From JASJHI01 sp965371355 (GTDB taxonomy: Bacteria > Actinomycetota > Acidimicrobiia > Acidimicrobiales > Ilumatobacteraceae), in NCBI GenBank assembly GCA_965371355.1, contig CBDUYD010000051.1:1-17552 (forward strand): 17,552 bases of DNA, read 5' to 3'. Position 1 is the first letter of the stretch; each line of letters starts with the position of its first letter. A model generated the notes under the pieces. It was not told the origin of the DNA and did no database searches. It saw only the letters and a program-made list of their open reading frames with translations. Position numbers and translations under genes: made by a program. Positions 1 through 6,300 of this stretch are shown here, one piece after another.

Positions 1-1075
1 CCGCGGTGGCGGCGGACGAGCGCAGCGACCAGGCGGCATCGGTGATGCCCACGCATCGTGCGACGACCGCGATGAAGCCATCGGCGTCGTCGGCGGTGAA
101 GGTGTAGGCGCCCGAGGCCTTCTTTGCCGGTGCCTTCTTCTTGACCGGTGTCTTCTTCTTGGCAGATGCCTTCTTCGCTGGTGCCTTCTTCGCTGGTGCC
201 TTCTTCGCGGGCGTCGCGTTCTCCTGGGGTCGCTTCTCGTCGGTGAGCAGCCCGAGCTTCGCCCAGGTGTTCGATCCGACCAGACCGTCGACCGTGAGTT
301 CCTTGGCTGCCTGGAACTCCTTCACCGCCCTGGCGGTCGCCGGTCCGAAGTCCCCGTCGATCCCGGCCGGGAAGCCCGCCCTCGTGAGCGCCCACTGCAC
401 CGCCTCGACTCCGGCGCCCCTCGATCCCTGCTTGTTGACGCCGTCGTACGGCAGCCCCTTGTAGAAGGCCTCCCGTCGCTTCGGATCCAACGGAACCGCC
501 GGCTGGAGACGGATCATGCCGCCCCCCTCCATCTGCAGCACCGCGGCAGGGATGTCGTCTCCCGGGAAGTACGGCCAGTGCCACGCCTCGGACTTCACCG
601 AGTTCCAGAATCCGAACGAGGGTCCGTGGTCGGCGAGCCATCGCAGTGTGTTCGTGCCGACCCCCTCGAGCTTGCCGGACGCGCTGCGCTGCGCGAGGTC
701 GGGCGTGACGCCGAGTCCGTGCTTGGACGTGCCCGGCGTCGCCGCCATCGCGACGCCCGGCTTCTGCCAGTACTTGACGCCGTTCCACGTCTTGGTTCTA
801 CGGCCGGCCTGGGGTGTCTTCGTGTACCGCTGCTTGAACAGCGCCTCCTGCTGGTCGTAGCTGCGGTAGGTGCCGGTGGCGTCGAGCACGATCCCTTCGG
901 CAGCGGCCGCGGTGACCATCGCCCGACACGCGCGGGCCGCGGGTTCGACCATCTTGAAACTGCGGATGCCGCACGAGACGAGAAGCTCGCTCGGGATCTT
1001 CCCGTTGCCGTACGAGCGAACGACCGCGGGGAGGCTCACCTGACTCTCGGATCGGTACGGAAGCTTGACGGCCAT
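1..1075 (-). CDS. M15-family D,D-carboxypeptidase-like (VanY type) with peptidoglycan-binding domain; C-terminus cut by window edge
   Basis: Predicted zinc peptidase acting on peptidoglycan stem peptides. 358 residues are visible and the frame is open at base 1. An M15 core occupies about residues 55-170: GTYRSYDQQ (68-76), then a SxHxxGxxxD motif giving His119 and Asp126, and EAWH giving Glu163 and His166, so the zinc ligands and catalytic Glu are all present. A PG_binding_1-type repeat follows at about 205-275 (IDGDFGPAT, VDGLVGSNTW). Next comes a Lys/Ala/Pro-rich linker (about 288-320) and the start of a further domain (YTFTADD..GFIAVVAR) that vaguely resembles LysM; that last point is a guess. 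The ATG at 1075 is supported by a strong Shine-Dalgarno (GAGGAGG, complement of 1081-1087) five bases upstream and by a possible TACGTT -10 on the complement of 1106-1111. No signal peptide or membrane segment is visible at the N-terminus, which is odd for a wall enzyme; an endolysin-like role or non-classical export is possible. Confidence 0.85.
   Translation of the reverse strand, partial: MAVKLPYRSESQVSLPAVVRSYGNGKIPSELLVSCGIRSFKMVEPAARACRAMVTAAAAEGIVLDATGTYRSYDQQEALFKQRYTKTPQAGRRTKTWNGVKYWQKPGVAMAATPGTSKHGLGVTPDLAQRSASGKLEGVGTNTLRWLADHGPSFGFWNSVKSEAWHWPYFPGDDIPAAVLQMEGGGMIRLQPAVPLDPKRREAFYKGLPYDGVNKQGSRGAGVEAVQWALTRAGFPAGIDGDFGPATARAVKEFQAAKELTVDGLVGSNTWAKLGLLTDEKRPQENATPAKKAPAKKAPAKKASAKKKTPVKKKAPAKKASGAYTFTADDADGFIAVVARCVGITDAAWSLRSSAATA
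168..212 (-). repeat. Three tandem 15-bp units encoding the AKKAP-type linker
   Basis: Units 168-182 and 183-197 are identical and 198-212 differs at its end. They lie inside the peptidase gene and encode the Ala-Lys-Lys-Ala-Pro repeats of its basic linker; looser copies continue towards base 120. Such repeats change length easily by slippage. This is a coding repeat, not an intergenic element. Confidence 0.85.
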
Positions 1076-1214
1076 GAGGACCTCCTCGTCGAAACGTGCC
1101 CTTAGAACGTAGCCGTCCTCGCCGGGGTGTGGGTTCGGATCCGTGTCGATCGGTGCGCGCAGTAGGTTGAGCCGATCGATCGGAACGGCTCGCGCCGCGG
1201 GAGAGGGAGACAGC

Positions 1215-2123
1215 ATGAGAATCGGAATCAATGGATCGGGACATCTGATGAATCCCGACATCGACGTGATCGTGGGCGACATCGAATCGAGCGAGCGCGA
1301 CGGATTCACGAGCTACTGGCTCGCCCAGACCGCCCTCGCCGACTCGATGGCGATGCTCGCGATCGCCGGCCGCACGACGTCGGAGATCGAACTCGGCACG
1401 GCCGTCGTCCCGACCTGGACGCGACACCCCGAGGTGATGGCCGCCGGCGCCTTGACGGCGCAGGGGGCGTCCGGAGGCCGCTTGGTGCTCGGTATCGGGC
1501 TCGCCCACCAGACGACGGTCGAAGACCGCTGGGGGATGACCTGGGAACGGCCCGTCAAGCACATGTCCGAGTACCTGTCGATCCTCGAGTCGCTGCTCAA
1601 CACTGGTGCGGCCAGCTTCCAGGGTGAGATCTGGCGACTCGAGAGCGAGGCCTCGCCGGTCGGCGAACGTCCGCCGCTCGTGATGGTGGCCGCCCTCGGC
1701 GAGCAGATGCTGAAGATGGCGGGGAGCCGCACCGACGGCACGATCCTGTGGTGCGTCGGCCCGAAGACGCTCGAGCGCCAGATCGTGCCGATCATCGACG
1801 CCGCGGCGGCGGGAGCGGGCCGCGGCGCACCCAGGGTCGTGTGCAGCCTGCCGGTGTGCGTCACCGACGATCCCGATCCGACGCGGGCGTTCGTCGGCCA
1901 GATCCTGGCCGACTACGCGACACTGCCGTCGTACCGGGCGATGCTCGACATCGAGGGGGTGCACGGTGTCGAGGACATCAGCCTGATCGGCGACGAGGCG
2001 ACCGTCCGTTCGGGTCTCGAGTCGATCGCCGCGGCGGGCGCGACCGACTTCACCGCGGTGGTGATCCCCGACGGCGACGGCCCGGGCCGCACGCTCGAAC
2101 TGCTCCGTTCGTTCACCACCTGA
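1215..2123 (+). CDS. F420-dependent LLM-class oxidoreductase (resembles the MSMEG_4879 family)
   Basis: 302-residue bacterial-luciferase-like TIM-barrel protein, predicted to use coenzyme F420 for hydride transfer on an unknown substrate in the cytoplasm. It opens MRIGINGSGHLM, typical of one actinobacterial LLM subfamily (recalled as TIGR03564), and has the family hallmark GGRLVLGIGLAHQ at residues 87-99. The frame is open upstream to 1143, but the ATG at 1215 is preferred because a purine-rich Shine-Dalgarno (1201-1208) lies six bases before it and the luciferase fold starts at this Met. A TAGGTT -10 may lie at 1163-1168. It diverges from the M15 peptidase gene and converges on the dehalogenase gene. 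F420 rather than FMN is assigned from family resemblance; no cofactor residue proves it. Confidence 0.85.
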   Translation: MRIGINGSGHLMNPDIDVIVGDIESSERDGFTSYWLAQTALADSMAMLAIAGRTTSEIELGTAVVPTWTRHPEVMAAGALTAQGASGGRLVLGIGLAHQTTVEDRWGMTWERPVKHMSEYLSILESLLNTGAASFQGEIWRLESEASPVGERPPLVMVAALGEQMLKMAGSRTDGTILWCVGPKTLERQIVPIIDAAAAGAGRGAPRVVCSLPVCVTDDPDPTRAFVGQILADYATLPSYRAMLDIEGVHGVEDISLIGDEATVRSGLESIAAAGATDFTAVVIPDGDGPGRTLELLRSFTT

Positions 2124-2137
2124 CCGCCGAGCGCGTG

Positions 2138-2152
2138 CCGCGTCCGGCGCGG
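2138..2152. terminator. Possible small hairpin between convergent genes
   Basis: CCGCG and CGCGG arms enclose a 5-nt loop in the 57-bp gap between two convergent stop codons. A symmetric hairpin could end transcription from both sides, but there is no T-tract and a 5-bp GC arm is easy to find in GC-rich DNA. Confidence 0.25.
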
Positions 2153-2180
2153 TAACGGCCGCGGTTCCCGGCGCAGCCGA

Positions 2181-3101
2181 TCAGGCCGAGGCGATCCACG
2201 ACGCGATCGCGTCGCCGATCTCGTGCGGGCTGTCCTCCTGGATGAAGTGGTTGCCGGCCACGCGCACCTCGGTCTGGTTCGGCCAGCCGCGGCAGAACTC
2301 GCGCTGCGCGCCGACGAGGATCGCGCCCGGCTCGGCGTCGACGAAGAGCTTCGGGATGTCGTTCGAGTTCATCCAGGCGCCGTACGCCTCGACGATCTCG
2401 ACGACGTCGGCGGGCTCACCCTCGATCGGGATCTGGCGTGGCCACGTCAACGTGGGCCGGCGGCTCTCGCCGGGTTCGACGAACGGGCGGCGGTACTCGG
2501 CGTGCTCCTCGTCGCTCAACCCGCGCAGTACCGCGCTCGGGAGCACACCCTCGACGAACAGGTTCTTCTCGAGCACCATCTCCTCGCCGGCGTCGCTGCG
2601 GAAGCCCTGGAAGATTCCCCGGGCGGCGGGGGGCCAGTCGTCCCACGACGAGATCGGGGCGACGATCGCCTCCATGTAGGCGATGCCGGCGACCCGGTCG
2701 GGGTGCCGGTGGGCCCAGTGGAATCCGAGCGCCGAACCCCAGTCGTGGATGACGAACACGATCTCGTCGCCGAGGTCGAGCCGGTCGAGCAGCCCGTCGA
2801 GCCAGGCACGGTGCTCGACGAGTGTGTACGAGTCGGGTCCGACGTCGTCGAGCCGCTCGGAATCACCCTGGCCGATCAGGTCTGGAGCGACACATCTACC
2901 GAGGTGGGCGACACGAGGGATAATGTTCCGCCAGAGGTACGACGAGGTCGGATTGCCGTGCAGGAACACGAACGTCCGCCCGGTGCCGTCGACGGGGCCC
3001 GAGTCGTAGTAGGCCATCCGCTTCGAAGTGCCGTCGACCTCGACGTCGGTGTACTGCTTCGGCAGTGGGGTGGTATCGAATGGGGACTCGCTGCTACTCA
3101 T
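2181..3101 (-). CDS. dhaA: Haloalkane dehalogenase (HLD-II / DhaA-LinB type alpha/beta hydrolase)
   Basis: 306 residues, the usual length for the family. It hydrolyses the carbon-halogen bond of haloalkanes to an alcohol and halide in the cytoplasm. The complete pentad of the HLD-II subfamily is readable: oxyanion motif HGNP with halide-binding Asn50, nucleophile elbow VIHDWGSALG with Asp120 and the second halide-binding residue Trp121, catalytic acid Glu144 (YMEAIV), and catalytic His285 (AGNHFIQEDSP). This pattern separates it from epoxide hydrolases and from HLD-I/III, where the acid follows a later strand. The ATG at 3101 is the first Met; only a weak GGTGGG precedes it. It lies downstream of, and in the same direction as, an LLM oxidoreductase gene 137 bp away, with a structured intergenic block between them. 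The natural substrate cannot be read from sequence. Confidence 0.9.
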   Translation of the reverse strand: MSSSESPFDTTPLPKQYTDVEVDGTSKRMAYYDSGPVDGTGRTFVFLHGNPTSSYLWRNIIPRVAHLGRCVAPDLIGQGDSERLDDVGPDSYTLVEHRAWLDGLLDRLDLGDEIVFVIHDWGSALGFHWAHRHPDRVAGIAYMEAIVAPISSWDDWPPAARGIFQGFRSDAGEEMVLEKNLFVEGVLPSAVLRGLSDEEHAEYRRPFVEPGESRRPTLTWPRQIPIEGEPADVVEIVEAYGAWMNSNDIPKLFVDAEPGAILVGAQREFCRGWPNQTEVRVAGNHFIQEDSPHEIGDAIASWIASA

Positions 3102-3140
3102 CCCACCAGCCTGCCACGCAGCCGGGCTCCCAGGTTCTGT

Positions 3141-3177
3141 GTGAGCGATTACCGCCGACGAGGTGATCTGCGCTCAC
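3141..3177. promoter_or_regulatory. Two-stage hairpin upstream of the dehalogenase gene
   Basis: Outer arms GTGAGCG (3141-3147) and CGCTCAC (3171-3177) are perfectly complementary. Inside, ATTACC (3148-3153) pairs with GGTGAT (3162-3167) through one wobble, with an 8-nt loop and a 3-nt bulge: about 13 paired positions. It ends about 40 nt before the dehalogenase start on the - strand, so it may be a leader structure, operator or U-tract-free terminator. The function is not determined by sequence. Confidence 0.45.
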
Positions 3178-3192
3178 CCAGATGGCTGATGA

Positions 3193-3219
3193 CCCGGGCT
3201 CGCTGCTTCCGTTCCCGGG
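3193..3219 (-). terminator. Possible GC hairpin after the LLM gene stop
   Basis: CCCGGG occurs at 3193-3198 and 3214-3219, separated by 15 nt, and can pair as a 6-bp stem 19 nt past the - strand stop codon at 3239. There is no T-tract after it, so it is at best a weak or factor-dependent terminator. Confidence 0.3.
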
Positions 3220-3238
3220 CCACGCAGCCGGCAAGCGG

Positions 3239-4096
3239 TCAGGCGTCGGCGAGTTCGTCGATGAGGGGCGCGAACCGGTCGAGCGCGGTGAGCACCTCGT
3301 CGCGGTCACCTTGGGGGAGTGCGAGGACACCTCGTGAGACTCCCCGGGCGGCCAGCGCGGTGAGCTCGGCGGCGTCGGGCGGAGCGAGGAAGAGTCCGAG
3401 TTCGACCGTCGCGGGATCACGCCCGATCGCCTCGCACGCGCGTCGCACCTCGTCCCACTTGTCGAGGGGATGGCGTCCACCGATCGGCATCCATCCGTCG
3501 CAGAACTCGGCGATGTGCGCCGCCGTCTTCGGGCCGGCGTCGCCACCGAGCACGATCGGCGGGCCGGGCTGCTGCACCGGCTTGGGCCACGCCCAACTCG
3601 GCTCGATCGTCACGTGGTCGCCCGAGTACGAGGCCTCGTCCTGCGTCCACAGTTCTCTCATCGCCATGATGTTCTCGCGCAGGATCGCGCGCCGCTCGGT
3701 GTAGGCCGTGCCGTGCTGGGCCATCTCCTCCTTGTTCCAGCCGTAGCCGATACCGAAGATGAAGCGCCCGTCGGAGATCGAGTCGACGCTCGCCACCTCC
3801 TTCGCGGTGTGGATCGGATCGCGCTGTGCGACGAGGCAGATGCCGGTCGCCAGCTTGAGGTTGGTCGTGACGGCCGCGCACGCACCGAGGGCGACGAAGG
3901 GATCGTGTGTGCGCTGGTAGAACTCGGGGAGCGGTGGCGCGTCCTTGCGACCCGCCCACGGGGTGACGCGACTCGCCGGGATGTGGGAGTGCTCGGGCAG
4001 CCAGAGCGACTCGAAGCCGCGAGCCTCGAGTTCGCGGGCGAGCTCGACCGCCCCGATCGTCTGGTCGGTGAGGAAGATCTCGACGCCGATGCGCAT
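3239..4096 (-). CDS. F420-dependent LLM-class oxidoreductase (resembles the Rv2161c family)
   Basis: 285-residue LLM TIM-barrel protein. Its N-terminus MRIGVEIFLTDQTI, the WLPEHSHIP segment (residues 32-40), the SDGRFIFGIGYGWNKEE hallmark (108-124) and the GPPIVLGGD loop match the subfamily recalled as TIGR03619 (Rv2161c). A hydride-transfer role with F420 is expected from the family; the substrate is unknown. The ATG at 4096 is favoured because a TACCGT -10 (complement of 4105-4110) ends 8 nt before it, the geometry of a leaderless transcript. It is transcribed away from the + strand LLM gene starting at 4123, so both share a 26-bp promoter region. It may continue into the dehalogenase gene downstream, though hairpins lie between. 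Confidence 0.87.
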   Translation of the reverse strand: MRIGVEIFLTDQTIGAVELARELEARGFESLWLPEHSHIPASRVTPWAGRKDAPPLPEFYQRTHDPFVALGACAAVTTNLKLATGICLVAQRDPIHTAKEVASVDSISDGRFIFGIGYGWNKEEMAQHGTAYTERRAILRENIMAMRELWTQDEASYSGDHVTIEPSWAWPKPVQQPGPPIVLGGDAGPKTAAHIAEFCDGWMPIGGRHPLDKWDEVRRACEAIGRDPATVELGLFLAPPDAAELTALAARGVSRGVLALPQGDRDEVLTALDRFAPLIDELADA

Positions 4097-4104
4097 CGGC
4101 GTGC

Positions 4105-4116
4105 ACGGTATACCGT
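4105..4116. promoter_or_regulatory. Perfect 12-bp palindrome carrying back-to-back -10 boxes for two leaderless genes
   Basis: ACGGTATACCGT is its own reverse complement. Read on +, TACCGT (4111-4116) ends 6 nt before the ATG at 4123; read on -, TACCGT (4110 down to 4105) ends 8 nt before the ATG at 4096. Both fit TANNNT, and no room exists for a Shine-Dalgarno plus leader, so both mRNAs are predicted to be leaderless. No good -35 was seen on either side. The palindrome could equally be a repressor site, or both. Confidence 0.65.
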
Positions 4117-4122
4117 TCGCGC

Positions 4123-5043
4123 ATGTCGAGACCCTTCCGGTTCGCCATCCAGGGAGGTCCGTTCGACGATCCAGACGCGCTCCGCGCGCACGCCCGCCAC
4201 GTCGAGGAGCTGGGCTACGAGGAGCTGTTCTCGATGGATCACCTCGGGGCGGTCGACCCGTTCTTGCCGCTCGTGCTCGCCGCCGAAGCCACCACGATGT
4301 TGCGCCTCGGACCGCTCGTGGTGAACAGCGAGTTCCACAATCCGGCGTTGTTGGCTCGAACTGCGGCGACGTTCGACGCGCTCAGCGGAGGCCGGCTCGT
4401 ACTCGGTCTCGGCACGGGCTACATGCGCGCCGAACATGACGCTGCTTCGATCGAGTTGCGGCCGCCTGGTGAGCGCGTGACCCGCTTCGGCGAGGTGGTT
4501 CCCGCGATCCGCCGGCTGCTCGACACCGGGGCGTGTTCGTTCGAGGGGGAGCACGTCTCGCTCTTGGTCGATGACCTCGGCGTGCGGCCGAGCCAGGCGA
4601 ACGTGCCGATCCTCGTCGGCGGTCACGGTCGGCGCGTCGTCGGCGTCGCGGCGGCGAACGCCGACATCTTCCAGTTCACCGGCCTCAACCACGATCCGGT
4701 CACCGGAGCGCCCAGCGGCTCGGGGTTCCCGATCGAGCACGTCGAGCAGCGCCTCGCCTGGCTGCGCGACGATGCGGGTGACCGGTTCGACGCGATCGAG
4801 CTGTCGGCGCTCGTCCAGATCACGCACGTCGGCTCAGGCGCGGAGGCGGTCGTGGCGGAGTCGGCCGAGCGCCTCGGCACCCGCGTCGACGTCGTCGAAC
4901 ACACGCCGTTCGCGTTGATCGGTTCGCTCGACCGTGTCGTCGACAAACTGCAAACCCTGCGCGATGGTCTGGGTATCAACCACTTCGTCGTTCGCGATCC
5001 CGATGGCTTCGCCCCAGTGGTGGAAGCGCTCGCCGGAACCTGA
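4123..5043 (+). CDS. F420-dependent LLM-class oxidoreductase (resembles the MSMEG_2516 family)
   Basis: 306-residue LLM TIM-barrel protein. It begins MSRPFRFAIQGGPFDD, has the ELFSMDHLG motif (residues 35-42), NSEFHNPALLAR (68-79) and the hallmark SGGRLVLGLGTGY (88-100), the pattern of the subfamily recalled as TIGR03621. It is predicted to carry out F420-linked oxidation or reduction of an unknown substrate. The start is chosen at 4123 because a TACCGT -10 ends 6 nt upstream. It diverges from the LLM gene at 4096 and converges on the TIR-domain gene, with only 26 bp between stops and no clear terminator. The two divergent enzymes are not recent duplicates: hallmark loops and N-termini differ clearly. 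Confidence 0.87.
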   Translation: MSRPFRFAIQGGPFDDPDALRAHARHVEELGYEELFSMDHLGAVDPFLPLVLAAEATTMLRLGPLVVNSEFHNPALLARTAATFDALSGGRLVLGLGTGYMRAEHDAASIELRPPGERVTRFGEVVPAIRRLLDTGACSFEGEHVSLLVDDLGVRPSQANVPILVGGHGRRVVGVAAANADIFQFTGLNHDPVTGAPSGSGFPIEHVEQRLAWLRDDAGDRFDAIELSALVQITHVGSGAEAVVAESAERLGTRVDVVEHTPFALIGSLDRVVDKLQTLRDGLGINHFVVRDPDGFAPVVEALAGT

Positions 5044-5069
5044 GCGCGCGGAACTTCGTGAGCCGTGGC

Positions 5070-6143
5070 CTACCCGCCGCTCGCAGTGCCGAGAACGAAC
5101 AGCAGGATGACGCCGATCCCGATCCAGAGCAGGGCGAGCGCCTGGTTCCTGCGCGGCGGATGCTTCAGGTTGATTGCACCCACGATGATGCCGACGAGTG
5201 GGATGAAGACCGTTGCGATGATCAGGGCGACGAACGCCCCGGTCGTGAACGCGGCCCCCACCTGTGCTCCAGCCGTGCGTGCTTCCGCGGTGCCCGCCGA
5301 TCCGCCGGCACTCGTGTCCGCGACCTCGGTGGATCGCCGATCCTGATCCGTGCGGGTCTGGACCGGGTCGGTCGACCGTGATCCGCCGTTGGCGACGTGC
5401 TCGGTCCACGATTCGCCGTCCCAGTACCGCTGCTCGAACCTGCCGGTCGGGTCGGGGTGCCAAGCCCCGGCGGCCGACTCCGACGAGGTCGCTTCGCCGC
5501 GTTCGATCGGCTCGGCCAAGGCGAGGTCGACATCGCGGGCGACACTCTCCGCGATGTCCGGACGTGAACGGAACTCGGTGAGCAGATCGCGCGCGACCGC
5601 GCGTTCGTCCTCGTCGTTCATGTGCCGGCGGAGGGCGGCCACGAGCTGGGTCTGATCCTGATACGGCAGGTCCGCAGCCTGCAACTGCTCGCGGTAGGAG
5701 TTCATGTACGACAGCGGTGTGGGCGGGGGCGCGGGAAGTGGCGTCGGGAGCGGCGGGGACGCTGGCGCCGCCGCAGCCGCCGTGATCAGTGAAACAGCGC
5801 TGTCGGCCGTCCGCGAGGTGTAGTCGGTGATCTGGGCGTTCGAGAGCACCGGGGGCACGATCTGCACGGGAACCGTTCTCACCATGACCGGGAGCACCGG
5901 TCGGTCGAGCGCGACGGCGTAGGCCAACTCGGCCTGACAGGCCTTCGAGCGGAGTGAATCGGGACCGAGAGCGAACACGAACAGCTCACAGGTCCGGATC
6001 CTGTCGAGGATTGCGTCCCACCAAGCCTGCCCTCCGGTGAGCTCGTCGTCGAGCCAGACCGTGTGCTTCGCCCGCTTGAGGTCGTGGACGAGGCTGTCGA
6101 TGCTCTCGCGGTCGCTGCGTGCGTAGCTGACGAACACCATCAT
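5070..6143 (-). CDS. TIR domain - DUF2510 - two membrane helices; uncharacterised
   Basis: 357 residues. Residues 1-120 form a TIR domain: MMVFVSYARSDRESID, the VWLDDELTGGQAWWDAI segment, FVFALGPDSLRSKACQAELAYA and PVLPVMV. Glu72 in the CxxE context matches the catalytic Glu of TIR NADases, so NAD cleavage is possible. A Pro/Ala-rich linker (about 122-145) leads to a charged helical region (148-210), then a DUF2510 motif (225-251; AWHPDPTGRFEQRYWDG, W..H), a Ser/Thr/Gly-rich stretch, and two hydrophobic helices at about 302-326 and 335-352 with a basic loop. The TIR end is probably cytoplasmic and membrane-tethered. The frame is open to 6251, but ATG 6143 starts the TIR strand exactly and is preceded by AACGGGG; ATG 6140 is also possible. 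It is not obviously paired with an effector gene. Role in defence or signalling is inference. Confidence 0.85.
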   Translation of the reverse strand: MMVFVSYARSDRESIDSLVHDLKRAKHTVWLDDELTGGQAWWDAILDRIRTCELFVFALGPDSLRSKACQAELAYAVALDRPVLPVMVRTVPVQIVPPVLSNAQITDYTSRTADSAVSLITAAAAAPASPPLPTPLPAPPPTPLSYMNSYREQLQAADLPYQDQTQLVAALRRHMNDEDERAVARDLLTEFRSRPDIAESVARDVDLALAEPIERGEATSSESAAGAWHPDPTGRFEQRYWDGESWTEHVANGGSRSTDPVQTRTDQDRRSTEVADTSAGGSAGTAEARTAGAQVGAAFTTGAFVALIIATVFIPLVGIIVGAINLKHPPRRNQALALLWIGIGVILLFVLGTASGG

Positions 6144-6164
6144 GTCGTTCACCCCGTTCTTGGA

Positions 6165-6193
6165 ATGGTGAGCGTTCTCGGCGGCGCAGTCAA
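6165..6193 (-). promoter_or_regulatory. Candidate -35/-10 promoter for the TIR-domain gene
   Basis: On the - strand TTGACT (complement of 6188-6193) is followed after exactly 17 nt by CACCAT (complement of 6165-6170), one change from the TACCAT box seen at 12019-12024. A start about 7 nt downstream would leave a leader of roughly 15 nt with a GGGG stretch before the ATG. It is the only promoter in the window with a recognisable -35. Confidence 0.45.
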
Positions 6194-6300
6194 CCGTGGA
6201 GGTGCGTGACAGGTGCGGAGAAAGAGCCGAAGGTCCTTGTCGATCCGGCATTCCGCTGCGAGGCTGAGCGGCTCATGCCATCTTGCAGAGCGAACATCTC

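Larger units (their letters stand above)
3113..3231. repeat. Hairpin-rich intergenic block bracketed by 13-bp direct repeats
   Basis: The 13-mer GCCACGCAGCCGG occurs at 3113-3125 and again at 3219-3231, enclosing 93 bp with two strong inverted repeats. The gap is non-coding: it lies between the stop of the upstream - strand LLM gene and the dehalogenase start. The direct repeats could be a target duplication of a tiny element or simple duplication; no terminal inverted repeats are evident. Confidence 0.5.

Noticed and set aside
798..1964. 388-codon open frame on - covering the LLM gene and promoter region at 1076-1214
   Set aside because: Antisense shadow; the LLM protein and the M15 peptidase explain the same bases with recognisable motifs.
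6283..6300. TTG at 6283 as start of the multicopper oxidase
   Set aside because: It would add six residues without family support; ATG 6301 in the same frame is the simpler choice.
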